Counted from the first letter of the stretch, positions 36,553-49,225 are shown. The stretch is DNA of 64,000 nt from Bolinopsis microptera (GCF_026151205.1 NC_087077.1:20853510-20917509), one strand, 5' to 3'. Numbers and translations are program-made. Notes: generated by a model not told the origin, from the letters alone.

Positions 36553-37470
36553 TCCTAGGGGAAGTAACGATCATTATGATGTATTTATTATTACAATTTT
36601 TTTTATTATGATGTATTTATTGGATTGTTAAAGTATTATTATGTTTCTAGATAATGAATTTAAAGGAAATGTCTGGATATAAAGAATCTAGAATTTGTAA
36701 TATTTATAGCTCAAATTGTTGGCCCTGGTGAAATCATGAATGAAATTAATAACAAATCTACTGTACTGCTTAGAAAATGATTTTGAATATCAAAAAGTAT
36801 ATTCGAGGTCATCAAGACATTCTTTGCCTCATTTTCATCCATGGTATAACATAATGGCCATTCTCAGGACCCAACAGAAACCCATGGCGTGTGGCTAGAC
36901 CCAAGCGCATTCTACTTCCACGTTTTAGAAGTGCTGAAGAAAGGCACCATAGAAATTTGCAAATTAAGGTTGTGACCTTTTGAATCATGGTTAAGTTCCA
37001 ACTTGGATTACAAACGGTTTTGGGACCGGTAAATTTGCCCTGAACTTTGGCAAGTAACCGCAATCCTAAATTCCCTTACTTCTGCTTCATGGCGTACTAA
37101 GAAGTTATCATATAAATAAAGCAGTCTTATATTGAGGAGTCAAAGGTGAACACCTTCACTCGGTAATAGGTTTAAATCCCGATGGGGTCTTACATGAGAC
37201 CTCCAGATACTTTTTTCTGGCTGCTAAATTAAATTGAAGCTTAGATAGAAAATCCAGTCCATACTGATTACTGAATGATAAGTTGGTTTCTATGAATCTA
37301 CATCAACACTGATCCTGAAACTTTCAGTATACAAAATATTGAAGTAAGGTGTTCCTTTTATTTAATATGATGTATTCTTGTGTAAATTTGTATTGATCCT
37401 GTTTGACAAGGAAAAATGCTCTTACCAGGAAAGGAATTACTCAACGTTTCAATGTTACAACACCGTATTC
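36553..37470. other. Upstream region of NUP155; possible SINE-like piece
   Basis: This should contain the NUP155 promoter, but no motif stands out. At 37165-37185, GGTTTAAATCCCGATGGGG resembles a tRNA T-arm (pol III B box), hinting at a tRNA-derived SINE in 36780-37220. No A box or tail was established. Confidence 0.3.
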
Positions 37471-37473
37471 ATG

Positions 37474-37530
37474 ATCTCAAATCATTTATTATATATATAG
37501 TAGTGTTGAAAATATTAAAACTTTAATATG
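37474..37530 (-). mobile_element. Fragment of the LINE A/B 5' end
   Basis: TATAGTAGTGTTGAAAATAT and flanking bases match the sequence just upstream of ORF1 in LINE A (48086-48128) and LINE B (60787-60828). Confidence 0.55.
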
Positions 37531-38554
37531 ATGATGATGAAAATCTTAAAATAACTGGCTACAATAAGCACCATTAATTTAACCTCAAATATGCATATGC
37601 ACTTCATACAACCAGTGGCGTAACGTTCCATGTTGGTACCCCCCATTAACTGTTAAGTCCTTAAATATTTTTTGTAATTTTTTATAATTTGTAAAATTGA
37701 TAATGAGGAAACGTTATATTAACAAAAATCAAAGAACTCTCTAGCATCAAGTTAATTTATTGCTCTAGCCAGAGCCCTCGCGATTACATTGTATCTGCAC
37801 GTCATGACAACGTGACCCCATTGACAATTCAAAACAATTTACAATTTAAATCGATTAAATCATAAATATGTTTTCAAATTTTGAATGCTGATAATTCCAA
37901 ATGGGTGCCTTTTAAATAAAAATGTATACATATATATACACAAAAAGGTCCAAATCTGATTGCACCCGGCCGCGCCGCGCATCCAATAATGCTACTTGCA
38001 ACTTACCTGGGGACCCCAGGCTATTATGTTCATAAACATGATAAATAAATAGTAAATAGACATAAATCGATTAAAGATTCGGCTGCATGATTACTACACA
38101 TTGTAAACCTCTCTGATCGTGCACGCCAAGTGTGCAACCCGGCACACATTGTCTGCGACGCGTCAATTATTAACTTATACAAATACGTAAAATGAGCAAG
38201 CAACAGACTTGCAAGCTAGGCCAGGTATGGCCTCAGATTTAAATTTAAATTTAAATTGATTTATTTATTTATTGCCATTACAATGAATATTTATATCATA
38301 ATAGATATCCGATAATAAACTTATTAGAACTTATTAGAACTCCTACAGCCTAATATAAGATGTTCGACTAACAAATAAAAAGAACTAGCAGGTTCATGGT
38401 CCCTCGAGCGCGCATTCATAGACCATACCGATCCAGAGATAATTCATCATATTATAAACTCTTCATCATCTATTCTACATTGCATCAAAGTTTTCTCCTG
38501 ACATACTGGTTTTAGTATCTTGATGGCAACCTGTGTCACTCTCACCGACCTCAC
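37531..38554. other. AT-rich intergenic stretch
   Basis: No gene recognised. CAGTGGCGTAACG at about 37613 resembles an hAT-type end, without a located partner. The palindromic TTTAAATTTAAATTTAAATT lies near 38240. Confidence 0.4.
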
Positions 38555-39945
38555 TAAAAGTAAAGTAAAGTAAAAATTATGACATAACATCATCATTAAT
38601 GTCTACAAAGTATCATCTCACTACATGGAAAAATAACTATTTCTCCATCAAATTTAAAAGTAATAATTTATCAAATATTAATCATGAATAAAAACAACAT
38701 TACAAATTTTTTATTTATTCATACTTCCCAGTGGAGTAAAGATTTATATAACGTTTCTTTGCTACATAAGGATGAAACCACAGATAATCATTGTGTTTTT
38801 CCTTATTACTGATATAACTGGTACCTTCAATTCTTGTTAAAACTTCTTTCGAAACATTCCAAAAATGAAAGTCATTTACAATACATTTAGAAATCATATT
38901 CTTTTTAAAACTTTACAATCCAATTTTAAAACTCAAACTGTCAAGCAATTCTTCACCTCCGAAGGAGCTTGTTCCAATAAGGAACAACCCGCTCTGGAAG
39001 AAAAGAACACTGAAGATTCAATTCTTGACCTTTGTCACACTCTTACTACATATTCTGGTGTTTGACGTTTGCAGCTAGATTGGACTCTGATATTATGTAT
39101 TAGCAAATTTGTATAGTGTATAATTTTTTAGTGTTTATCATACACTGCAACTTGGTAGCGCGGCTGACACAAAACAAAATGTTGGCCTGGCTTATGCATA
39201 ACCTAGTAAATAACACGCACTCCGATAAAAGCTATTTGGAGAAACTCCGCAAAATGTTCATTATAGTCAACGGGCACAAAGAAGCATTACTAGCAATTGT
39301 GTCCTTTACCCTCCTACATAATTTGAACATTTGTGGCTTACTCATTGAACAACATCTGAATTAATATGTATTTAGTAGTAAAAGATTCAGAAAGTTATCT
39401 TTTCATGTACGGTGTACACTGAAGTTAGTAAATGCAAAACAAACTTTTTCGATCAGCTGCGCGCCGGTTAACCAGTGTTGTACTAGGTAAAAATTGTGTA
39501 TATTTTGTACATTTTTGAGTGTAAATTAATTTATTAATTTATCACAAATTATTTTATTATATTAAAACTTGACGGATGTTACTCGTATAAATTTCTTCGA
39601 AGTAGCGCGCGCCGGGCCAGATCATTAACAATGGTCAATATTAAAACCACTTATGTGAAAAGGTTATTTTGACTTTAAATATTTGAACTAAATATGAATT
39701 GATTGTGGGTATAAAATAAAATTTGTTTTACTAAAATTTGTTTTATACTATTTATTGGATGAAACCAAATTAAGACCTGACCTGCTTGGTCTAAACAAGT
39801 TTAAACCATTATCGCGATCGTCGCTGTGAGAAGCCTTATTAAGTGCGCGGCGCGGCACAGTAACGCATCGCGCTACAAGTCAAACCATTAATAACCTTAA
39901 AAGCTTCAATAAGGTTCCCACGTATATTTACCGCTTTCATGCTGA
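38555..39945 (-). mobile_element. LINE fragment C (3' part), interrupted
   Basis: From an AAAGT tail (38555-38573) through a 60-codon frame (38715-38897) that matches the extreme C-terminus of LINE A/B ORF2 (HNDYLWFHPYVAKKRYINLY) to about 39056. The homology then resumes at about 39755-39790 and 39885-39945. The gap is a roughly 0.69-kb insertion. The coding part is degenerate and 5'-truncated. Confidence 0.75.
39179..39364 (+). CDS. Small open frame of unknown status (61 aa)
   Basis: ATG at 39179; the frame includes SDKSYLEKLRKMFIIVNGHK and a hydrophobic segment AIVSFTLLHNLNICGLL. It lies in the insertion that splits LINE fragment C. Composition is protein-like but I recognise no family. 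It may be chance or a transposon remnant. Confidence 0.2.
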   Translation: MLAWLMHNLVNNTHSDKSYLEKLRKMFIIVNGHKEALLAIVSFTLLHNLNICGLLIEQHLN

Positions 39946-40303
39946 TTGGTCAATGGTCACTGGTCAAAAATGTAGTAAAAACTGTAAAATTTGGTCAAGG
40001 AGACGGCAGAAAAGCTTTTTTAAATCTTCCAAAACATATTTTTATGTTTTGATGATTTTTTGACCATTGATTGACGATATCAATCCGTTGAGATCGTTGC
40101 TCTGCGAAGCAGAGCAACGATCGTCGATGCAAAGCAAGAATGCTAGTTCGCGCGGCGCGTCGAAGCGGCGAAGTCCTCCAATTTTGACCATTGTTAATGG
40201 TTTGGCCCGGCGCGCTACTTCGTAGCACTTGCCATCAGGCCATTTCGAGAAGAAAGCGGCGCGCGCTACTTCGAAGAAATTTAGACGAGTAACATCCGTC
40301 AAT
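39569..40303. repeat. Inverted repeat pair, possible TIR element
   Basis: TTGACGGATGTTACTCG with AAATTTCTTCGAAGTAGCGC and GCGCCGGGCC at 39569-39620, and the reverse complement at about 40170-40303, the latter with about 40 extra bases. Part of LINE fragment C lies between the arms. No target duplication is clear. Confidence 0.6.
40092..40122. repeat. Perfect 14-bp hairpin with 3-nt loop
   Basis: GATCGTTGCTCTGC, GAA, GCAGAGCAACGATC. No T-tract or gene context supports a terminator role. Confidence 0.9.
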
Positions 40304-41105
40304 GATTTTTTTGTTTATCGAAGCTTTATTTTGGAGCAACAGCTTATAGCAAAAGTCTTTAAATGCAACAAAACTACACATCTTGCAAAAATTTGGACAA
40401 AATTTTGACTCAAAGGTAACCCCAAAAATGCAAAATGGCAGACTTTGGGGTAAAAAATCCAGGTTAGGATTTGGGTTAAAGACACCAGTTATTAAAGACA
40501 ACAGTTATTTCGATAAGGGGGGACAGAGGGCCCAAGTTGCGATATAAACCAGACAATATTGAAGATTTAGATTTAAATATTGAGCCCTTTGGCTAGAAAA
40601 TACTTTCTTAGATATTTTGGACAGTTTTTAATATTGGTAATGTTAATGAATTGTACTTGATTGATATGTAATATTTAGGCCCGTGGCCAGTTTTCAAAAA
40701 ATTTGGGTTAAAATAAAGAATTTTTGTCAACTCTGAAAAAATCTCCAAAATGATAAAGATCTTGAATTGAATGAAGTCAATCTTGCTAATCGATCTTGGA
40801 ACCTTCTCAACAACGAATTGTTGAAATGTCAAACACTAAATTAAAATGATTGCTGTACTCAATAAATTACTCAATAAAGTAATTATCGCTTTTGTATCCT
40901 TGTATCCTTGTATCCTTGTATCCTTGTATCCTTGTATCCTTTTATCCTTGTATCCTTGCTGTATGTAACTTTTCAGATTACACTGCTAGTTTTTTTACTC
41001 GTTTATGTATATTGTATCATACAGGGTGGGCCAAAAGTCAGTACTCATACGTTGGGTCTTATACCTCTGCTGTGTTTTATATTTGAGAGTTGTTGCTTTG
41101 CAGAT
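40304..41105. other. Non-coding stretch with octamer repeat
   Basis: Nothing coding recognised. About eight units of GTATCCTT lie at 40893-40958. Confidence 0.55.
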
Positions 41106-42003
41106 GGCATAAGTAAGTAAGTAAGTAAGTAAAGATTATGACATAACATCATCACAAGTGATCTACAAAATATCATTGCACTAAATAGTAAAACAAAATT
41201 TTTTAAGTAAAACAAAATTTTTATTTACCACAAAACAATCAATACATATTTAATATTATTATACATTTACAAATAAATCTAAATTTAAATTCAGCTATAC
41301 ACAATACACAGCCCGCCGCGCAGACAGCCACACATTGCTGAGAGATTCTCAGGTGCAGATGTAAGCGCCGCGCGCGCGAGGTTTGTTATCTTACAATTAC
41401 ATGTCACGATATATTATTAATTATCAGAGAATTTTAGGAGCAAAATAATAATTGCATATTGGGCAAATTTCGGTCGTTAACGCAGTATAGGGCGTGGACA
41501 CTGCAATGCTAATAACGGAAAATTTTGAGGCACGAGTTTCATTCAGCTACCCAATTTATATGTGACATGTACTTGTATTAAATTCAGATAAATATTAGTA
41601 ACAATCGACGCCAACATTGTGCAACTGTAAACTGCAAAAGGTTAACGTCGATTATCACTAAATCACATCTCGCAAGTTACTAATTCTTTGCACTATATAT
41701 GTTACGTCACTATAGCATATGTCATTCATATTGTACGTTATTGGTTATATAAGATAAAAATAAACATTTTATAATTGTTTCAATGTTCAACACTGCTAAA
41801 AAACAAATACCTACTTGCCCATCGATTAAGGAGTCGCCAAAACAAGGCTCAAAGTTAATTTACCTTCACACCTCGTTTTGGAGACTGGAGGATGTCAATA
41901 AAAAAATAATTTAAATAAATATATTTTTCCATCAACATTAATAATTTATCAAATTCAATTTTATTAATTAATAAAATCTAATACATTATCTATAAATAAT
42001 TCA

Positions 42004-43540
42004 TTAATACTTCCCAGTGGAATAAAGATTTATAAAACGCTTCTTTGCCACAAAAGGATGAAACCAAAGATATTCATTATGTGTCTCCTTATTGCTTAAA
42101 TAACTGGGTCCTTCAATTTTCCCTAAAACTTCACTCGAAATATTCCAAAAATAAAAATCATTTACACTGTTTTTAGAAATCATTTCTTTCTTAAATCCTT
42201 CCAATCTAACTTTAAAGCTTAAAACTGTCGAGCAGTTCTTGACATCCGAAGGGAGTTTGTTCCAGTAAGGAATGACTCGCTCCGGAAGAAAAGAAGACTG
42301 GAGATTCTTAACTTTAGTTACACTCTTATTACACCTATTAGTTGAAACTAGATTAAGACCAGATCTGCTCATTCTGAACAAACCCGATCCATATTCAGTC
42401 AAACCACTAGTTACTTTAAAAGCTTCGATAAGGTCCCCACGTATTCGCCGCTCTGCCAGCGTTGTCAAATTGAGGATATCCAGTCTGCGGCTGTATGGAA
42501 GAGTACCCACCTCATCAATAAGACGGGTAAACCGCCTCTGGACGCTCTCCAGCTCCAAAACAGTCCCCCAACTTCCATGAGCCGCAACTGGATTCCACAA
42601 TTGGACACAATACTCAAGATGAGGTCTTATCAAAGCTTTATAAATAGCTATCATTACAACCTTTTCTCTAATAACTAAATTTCTTACAATCCAGCAGATC
42701 ATACGATTTGCTTTAGAAATACATGCTTTTATCTGTTCATTCCAAAGCAAGGAGCTATGGGTAATAACCCCCAAATCTTTTTCCTGTGCAGATACTTCTA
42801 GTTCTACTCCATTTACAATATAATTCGAGTTAGGATTATTATTCAGATTAATATGGACTACTTTACACTTGGCAGGATTGAAGTTTAAGTGCCAAATACT
42901 CTCCCAAATTTCGAGTTCTAAAATATCATCAGATACACTTCTATGGTTAGCTGCATTACAAACTAGCTTGAGATCATCTGCAAATAATTTAATCTTATTT
43001 TTAACATTGTCAGGTAAATCGTTTATATAAAGAATAAATAGCAAAGGACCCAATACTGACCCCTGGGGAACACCAGATAACACGTGTTTCACCTCAGACC
43101 ATTGTCCTTCTACACAAACCCTCATGGTTCTGTCTGTCAGAAAGTCTTTTATAACATCTAAAACTTTTCCCTTGACCCCAAACCCCTCCAATTTAGATAG
43201 AAGTCTAAAGTGAGGGACTGTGTCAAAAGCTTTACTAAAATCAAAATACAAAAGATCGACAGGAGCACCTTCGTCTAAAATATCAAGAATATTATCAAAT
43301 GTCTCTAAGAGATTAGAAAGACAAGATTTACCCTTCACAAATCCATGCTGATGCTTTGAAATTCGTTCTTCTAAAAATGTTAATAAATGTGCCCTCACCA
43401 ACTTTTCATACACTTTGCACAAAATACAAGTTAATGAGACAGGTCTATAATTTAAGGGATCAGATTTAACACCCTTTTTGAACAATGCTACAACAGATGC
43501 TGTCTTCCAAATGTCAGGCAGGACTCCTGTTTCTGAACAC
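42004..43540 (-). CDS. LINE A ORF2, RT and C-terminal part
   Basis: Reverse transcriptase of a non-LTR element, active in target-primed reverse transcription. Motifs: LNYRPVSLTCILCKVYEKLV, YFDFSKAFDTVPH, GVPQGSVLGPLLFILYINDL and the catalytic FADD in KLFADDLKLVC. The frame is open from the insertion border near 43540 to the stop at 42004. Where LINE B has TGA, this copy has TGC (Cys). It continues the frame of 45584-47081 across the inserted transposon. Confidence 0.9.
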
Positions 43541-43544
43541 TTAA

Positions 43545-45579
43545 AGGACCAGTTAACTGAAAAAAAAGTTATCCTCATATTCTGACAGATTGTGACAAAT
43601 AGCAAACTAAGCAACGAGTCGAAATTCCTAAATCTCTAACTGCTCTCTAACGCGTGTAAATAGCGTTTGTATTATTTTGGCGATGACGTCATAAAGTCCC
43701 TCACGCGCGCAGAAGAGCTCGTGAGACTGTATTTTACAGGTAGAAAATGGACATAATACAATCTTTTCCCCCAAATAACTCGAAAAGTAAGTAATTTAGG
43801 GTACATGTTGCTTCATAAGTTGTATATAAACATGGCCATTCTGCACGATTTGCACACATTTAAAAACCTTTAGGGCCTTCATAGCCCAAGTTACCAGATA
43901 CCCATAGTTTTGCATGATTTCTGGAACCGAAAATCAGTTTTTCGCCAATAACTGAAAAAGTAAGCACTTTAAGGCATATGTTTGTTCGTAAGTCATATAT
44001 TAATATGCTCATTTCGGTTCTTTTGCACCCTATCTAAAGACTCTATCACGATCCTATCGAAAATGGGCTCAGCACCACGCCCAAAATGGTTTTTGGCAAA
44101 TTTCTCGAAAAGTAAGGATTTTAGGCCATGTGTTGCTCAATAACTCCTATATAAACATGCATATGTGGCTTCGTTTAAGCCTATTTTGAAGTCTTTACGA
44201 CCTTCAGAAGCAAGGGGTCGGTTACGTTATTGGGTCAATATGGGCGTGGCCCTCCTGGGTTTTCTCCACGGTCAAAAAAATGTCTCGAAAATCGTTTATT
44301 CATACCTTCAGGAAGGTCTGTGCAAAGTTTCGTGAGTATTTGAACATTTGCAGGTTCATTTCCATAAATTTCCATAAATGACTCGAGTACACAACTTAAG
44401 AGTTAACTTTAGAGAAACTCATAAGTCATTTATCTCAAATTAAGCTGTTAGTGTCCATGATCAACCTGTGGCGACAATGTTTTACGTGAAATGTAAAAAT
44501 CAGGAGTAATATCAAAGGTGTGTTTTTAGATTAAAGTGCTAGCTCATAGTTTTAGAATTGTATAGATTATAACGTTGGTCGTTTAGCCATCTAACAATCG
44601 ATCGTGCCGTAATATATGGCCAGAGAATAATAGGGTCTTGGAATTTCTATAATTGTTCAGTGGGTCGATTGACTGAACACGTTTGCACTTGGTATTTAAA
44701 CTTACCAGTAGTTTATTTATGTTATGTACCGATGATAATGCAATTAGGATAACAACTAGGTAAGCCGTAAGTCTAATTCAAAAAACACTGCACACCGTAC
44801 ACTCCGAACAGTATTACTATTTGGTAAACCCGATACCGGGTATTTTGGCGGGAATTCTGTTCCCACGGCACTGTTCTGATAGAAGCTACTTCTACTAATG
44901 GTCCCAGAGGAACGGCCGTAAAGTAGCCAGACTTCTTGTCTCCTGTACTGGCTGACACATGCGGATTATAGTTATAAATTTCGCTATGCTATAAATATAA
45001 TTGCTCTCGGAATTGAACAAACTCCTACTTATCTAGATCGTTTCTAAATTCGTTAGAGTTTCATGGACTGGGGAAAAATAATCGGTACAGTCTCCCTAGC
45101 TGCTTGTGTAATTAAGCAATGAAAACAATCTAAAATTATCACATATGACATAAGTTGTAATAGCAGAAACTTTCTAATCGTACATTCACCCGCCACTGTT
45201 CAAGAACCTATATCACTGCAACTGTTTAAAATCATGACGTGAGCACTGTACATCCAATCAGCTATTCCTTTAGTTAGAATGATAGCCAAAACTATAAGGA
45301 TTTTGGAGAACTAGGGTAATAGTCATAATTCTAAAATTTGAGTGAGTTACACGTGTTTTATTGACGATGATAAACATTTGTAATGTAAATTACGCTATGC
45401 AAGCGCGCACTGAGGGACTTTATGACGTCACGAGGCCACAGCTTATTATTGCAATAACACGCGTTACACGTACGCTAGAGAGTTGGTTCTTTCGACGATA
45501 CGATTCTTTACCAGTTTGTCACAGCTGATTTAAATCTTAGCCAAATTGGAGACTACAAATTTTTCAGTTAACTGGTCCT
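43545..45579. mobile_element. TTAA-flanked TIR element (Kolobok/T2-like or piggyBac-like, non-autonomous)
   Basis: TTAA at 43541-43544 and 45580-45583 flank ends reading AGGACCAGTTAACTGAAAAA, inverted at the other side. Weaker inverted similarity continues inward for more than 150 bp (GATGACGTCATAAAGTCCCT near 43680 against its complement near 45415). LINE B supplies the empty site (about 58286), so the insertion and TTAA duplication are confirmed within this window. TTAA targets are typical of piggyBac and Kolobok; the TTAAAGG start recalls T2/Kolobok MITEs. No transposase frame was seen. Confidence 0.85.
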
Positions 45580-47081
45580 TTAACAAATAATTCAGTTACA
45601 GCTTCAACAAACTTTTCATCGTATGCTAAGGATTTCAACAACTTTGGATGAACGCCATCCGGACCAGAACTCTTAAAAACATTAAGCTTTAAAAGCTGCT
45701 TCTTGATATCAGAACTGCTAATTTCCATATCATCAATAACCTCTCTGTTATAACTCTCATTTTGGGGAAGAGGGCCAGGTGGTTCACGCACAAACACAGA
45801 ACTAAAGGCACTAGCAAGTACCTCAGCAGACTCAGATGAACTATCTGTGCGTGTACCATCTCCTCTATCTAAAGAAACAACACTTGATTTGACTTGACGT
45901 TTATTGCGCAAATACGAGTAAAAAGATTTGCAATTCTGTTTTAAATTAGATGTAATCTTCTTTTCATAATTTACTTTAGCTTTAATTTCTGCCACCTCAA
46001 AAATATGCTGCTTGCTATTTGCACAGCTAAAGTTAATATCCGAAGGATTAATATCAAATTCAGCCCATGCTTTATCTTTGTTCTTCCTCATTCTTTTAAG
46101 TGAAGTTGTACTCCATGGCAACTTGACAGGTCTGTTGTCGAGATAAACCGAAGCAGCTGGGACAGCTGCAGCAACAGACTCCAATTTACCATGTAATTCA
46201 ACCCACATATCTTGAACATTATTTGTACAACTATAATCCCATTCAATATTATTCTTACTAAAGTTAAATAACTCTTCTGAGGAAATCTTACCCCAAATAG
46301 GCTTTAAAATCTTTTGTTTGGGACTTTTGTTAGTATTGGGCGAAACAACCAGTTCGACAAGTATCCCAACATGATCACTTTTGCCAAGCGGAGAAACGAT
46401 CTTACAACCGTTGACAAGAGCATCATTTGTATACAAAACCTGATCAAGAAGACTCTCCTGGAGAGTATCTTTCACAAGCCGTCTTCTGGTTGTTTCGTTA
46501 GTAAAGTACCACGTCAAACCACTGTCATTAAATAAATCAATATACTTTTGTTGAATCATTAAAACCTGATTCTTACTAGGAATACCACTATTTACACTAC
46601 CAGTTTCCCAAGATACATTAGGTAGGTTAAAATCTCCTATGATAATGGTTTCAAAAACATTCTTTTCACTAGATATGTTCTTGATGCAAGATAATAACAT
46701 ATTGTTCTGTTTTAAATTCAAAGAAGTAGACCTATAAATACAACAAATACTAATCAATCCACCAGAGGTATTGACATTAATAGCTAAAGAGTCTGGTGCT
46801 TTTAAAAATGAGCTCACTAATGAAGCATTACAACTGTTTTTAATATAAATGATAGAACCTCCACCTCCACTTATGTTGCTAGTGGAGTTATCGATTTTAA
46901 AATCTCTGTCTTTTCTAAACATACTAAAACCTTCAATAAAAATTTCAGCATCTAAAATATCACTATTAAAATGAGTTTCTGTAATGCAGATTACATGAAT
47001 GGATTTATAAACTGATAGAATACATTTTAGTTCATCAATTTTATTAAATAGTCCATTAGCATTAGTATAAAATATATTCAT
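45580..47081 (-). CDS. LINE A ORF2, endonuclease part
   Basis: AP-like endonuclease domain: starts MNIFYTNANGLFNKIDEL (ATG 47079-47081), with ITETHFN, the GDFNLPNVSW catalytic segment and SDHVGILVEL. A linker leads to FKSSGPDGVHPKLLKSL at the start of the RT region. The frame runs into the inserted TTAA element after residues LFVK. ORF1 ends 30 bp upstream. Confidence 0.88.
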
Positions 47082-47110
47082 GGGCTGACTACATTCTTTG
47101 TTACTGCTAT

Positions 47111-48067
47111 TTACTTCTTCTCCACCTTCTTCTCTGTCTTTTCCTTCTCTGCTTCTTCCCGCCTCTTCTTCCTCTCTTCTCTGGCTAAAAAACGGATCTC
47201 TCGGTCTGCTCTGCAAAGATCCAGATTTATCCAGTATGATGACTCTTTCCAGCCCTTGCCATGGTTGGAATAATAGTTAACTGACTCCTCGTCAGCTGTC
47301 TGGATGATCAATGGCCGACAGGAGTCTGGCTTACCTGGATCCACTTTACCTGCACGATGGCAACTGATAAAGTCACTTTTTTCAATCTTTAGTGTCTCCT
47401 TGCAGAACTTCGAGTCCTCTTCCTGGCGTAGCTTGGAGTTAGTTTTCTTGCTCTCTGGTACATTCAAAACACACAGATTGAGCTTTCTTAAATTTCGCTC
47501 ATATGCATCAGTGTGCATCTTTGACTGAACTTTACTAACAACACTTTGAGAAGCTTGCTGTAGGCTCATTTCTTCAATAACTTTCTTCTGACTATTTGCA
47601 GTAACATCTGCCCAGGTTTGGAAAGCCTGGTTCACAATTTTTGTTATTTCTTTTGGTTTTTCAGATGAATCATTAGAAGAACTGGTATGACTCACAGAAT
47701 CTTCGACAATTCCTCTAATACACGGAGTAAGGGCACCAAGTTCTTCTCTAATAACATTCCGTAGGGTCTTGGTTTCTTCACTGTCTGGATTTGTGGACTG
47801 GCTTCTTGTGCCCTTGATGTGGGGAGAGATAAAGCAATTTTGGCAGCGCCAGTTAGTCAAGTGGTTACCTTCTTCCTGCGTTAATCCAGTAAGCCCAACA
47901 CAGCAGTAGTGCCAGTACATGTCGCAAGTTGCACATGCCAAAGAAAACTCCTCCGCAATATATCTTCTACATTCACAGCTACGATCTTCTTCTTCTTCAA
48001 TTTCTCCATTATCTGCTGTCATATCGACCTTCACTGGACTTTTCTTGACATCTCTTGATCGTGTCAT
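47111..48067 (-). CDS. LINE A ORF1 with PHD-like zinc finger
   Basis: 318 codons. The N-terminal Cys/His array CECRRYIAEEFSLACATCDM followed by WHYCCVGLTGL and WRCQNCF fits a PHD-type finger, seen in ORF1 of several CR1-group LINEs. A charged middle region leads to an RRM-like segment (LRKLNLCVLNVPESK) and a very basic/acidic KRREEAEKEKTEKK tail. It probably binds nucleic acid in the retrotransposon RNP. Confidence 0.85.
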   Translation of the reverse strand: MTRSRDVKKSPVKVDMTADNGEIEEEEDRSCECRRYIAEEFSLACATCDMYWHYCCVGLTGLTQEEGNHLTNWRCQNCFISPHIKGTRSQSTNPDSEETKTLRNVIREELGALTPCIRGIVEDSVSHTSSSNDSSEKPKEITKIVNQAFQTWADVTANSQKKVIEEMSLQQASQSVVSKVQSKMHTDAYERNLRKLNLCVLNVPESKKTNSKLRQEEDSKFCKETLKIEKSDFISCHRAGKVDPGKPDSCRPLIIQTADEESVNYYSNHGKGWKESSYWINLDLCRADREIRFLAREERKKRREEAEKEKTEKKVEKK

Positions 48068-48128
48068 ATCTCCGCGTTAAGGGGCCTCAAATTATTTGTT
48101 ATATAGTAGTGTTGAAAGTATTAAAACT

Positions 48129-49220
48129 GTACCTACTTGTTTGAGGATTTCCGAGTGTGCGTGCTGTAGATGAGTGTGCGTGCTGTTCGTACTTTAAAGT
48201 TTTCCAAATTGTTGCTATATTTGATTTAAATAAAAATTTGTTGTTTTCTTCAAAAAATTGTTGTTTTCTTAACATGCTTATAATGATTCAGCGTGGACAT
48301 CAAGCGATTATGACATAATGCAGCTGTCATTTGAAAACAATCCCCTTCAACAAATTAAATCAGTAGTCTGTCACTATTAATGCACCACACCGCTACCTCC
48401 ACTCCTTCTAATAGTTATACAATAAATTCTACAATCCTAATTTTGTATCGCGATGGAGACTGGTGTCCATACAAAACTTTTACTAGGTTGCCGTTTGGTG
48501 TGAGCAATAGCGAACAGCACGCACACTCCTCTGCCCCGTCAACCTATATCTAATCTATTTGAGTGACAACCATACTGCACATTGAATTATGATTCCTAAA
48601 TTAAATATCAAATTATTATTATTATTATAAAACAGGATCTTACCGACAAAAATGATTCTTAAAAATACCTTAATGCGGTAAACTGTACCCTTGAAAAAGA
48701 TTTTCCCAACATCTGTTGCATGCAGCTATATCTCTAATTTCGTTCAATTCCTGCAAGTTGTCCATTTGCAAATTTCTACTACTTAAATCACTTCTTAAAA
48801 CCGATAACAAGTTCATTCTAGGCCTCCCCAATCTACCAATGAATAAATTATCTGATTCAATTGCAAAAGAGAGAGCCGTTGAACTTGTTTATTCTGTAAT
48901 AAAATTGAATTTTCGTTTAGCTGAAATTTTTGTTTAACCGATCTGAGAAGCTACAACTCTCACTTAATTCAAATGGTCAAACACAATTCAATAAAATTTG
49001 GCTCAAACCAACTATCAAACAAATGCGAAAATGAACCTTAATTCTTTAAAAATGAACACGAATTTTTTCTATTAGACAAATTTCTCAAACCAGTGGTGGT
49101 AGTAAGTCATACCAAAAACAATTATTTCAATTGGGCACTCAGTAACTGAGCTATTAAGGCCAACGTATGGGTATTGACTTTTGGCCCTCCCTGGCCCGGC
49201 CCTGTATATAATGCATATCT
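48129..49220. other. Intergenic stretch
   Basis: No gene recognised. GAGTGTGCGTGCTGT occurs twice near 48151-48186, and a related inverted form lies near 48512. Confidence 0.5.
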
Positions 49221-49225
49221 TACTT

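Larger units (their letters stand above)
41106..48128 (-). mobile_element. Full-length CR1/Jockey-type LINE A with two nested insertions
   Basis: The element reads right to left: 5'UTR to about 48128, ORF1 47111-48067, ORF2 from ATG 47079-47081, stop at 42004, 3'UTR, and a CTTA-repeat tail (41113-41132 on the plus strand as AAGT). ORF2 is split by a 2,035-bp TTAA-flanked element at 43545-45579. The 3'UTR carries an extra segment of about 0.7 kb (about 41195-41905) absent from LINE B. Apart from these insertions, the ORF2 frames are open on both sides. Confidence 0.9.

Noticed and set aside
40092-40122. Transcription terminator or small RNA
   Set aside because: A perfect hairpin alone, in a eukaryotic repeat-rich segment without a transcript context, is not enough.
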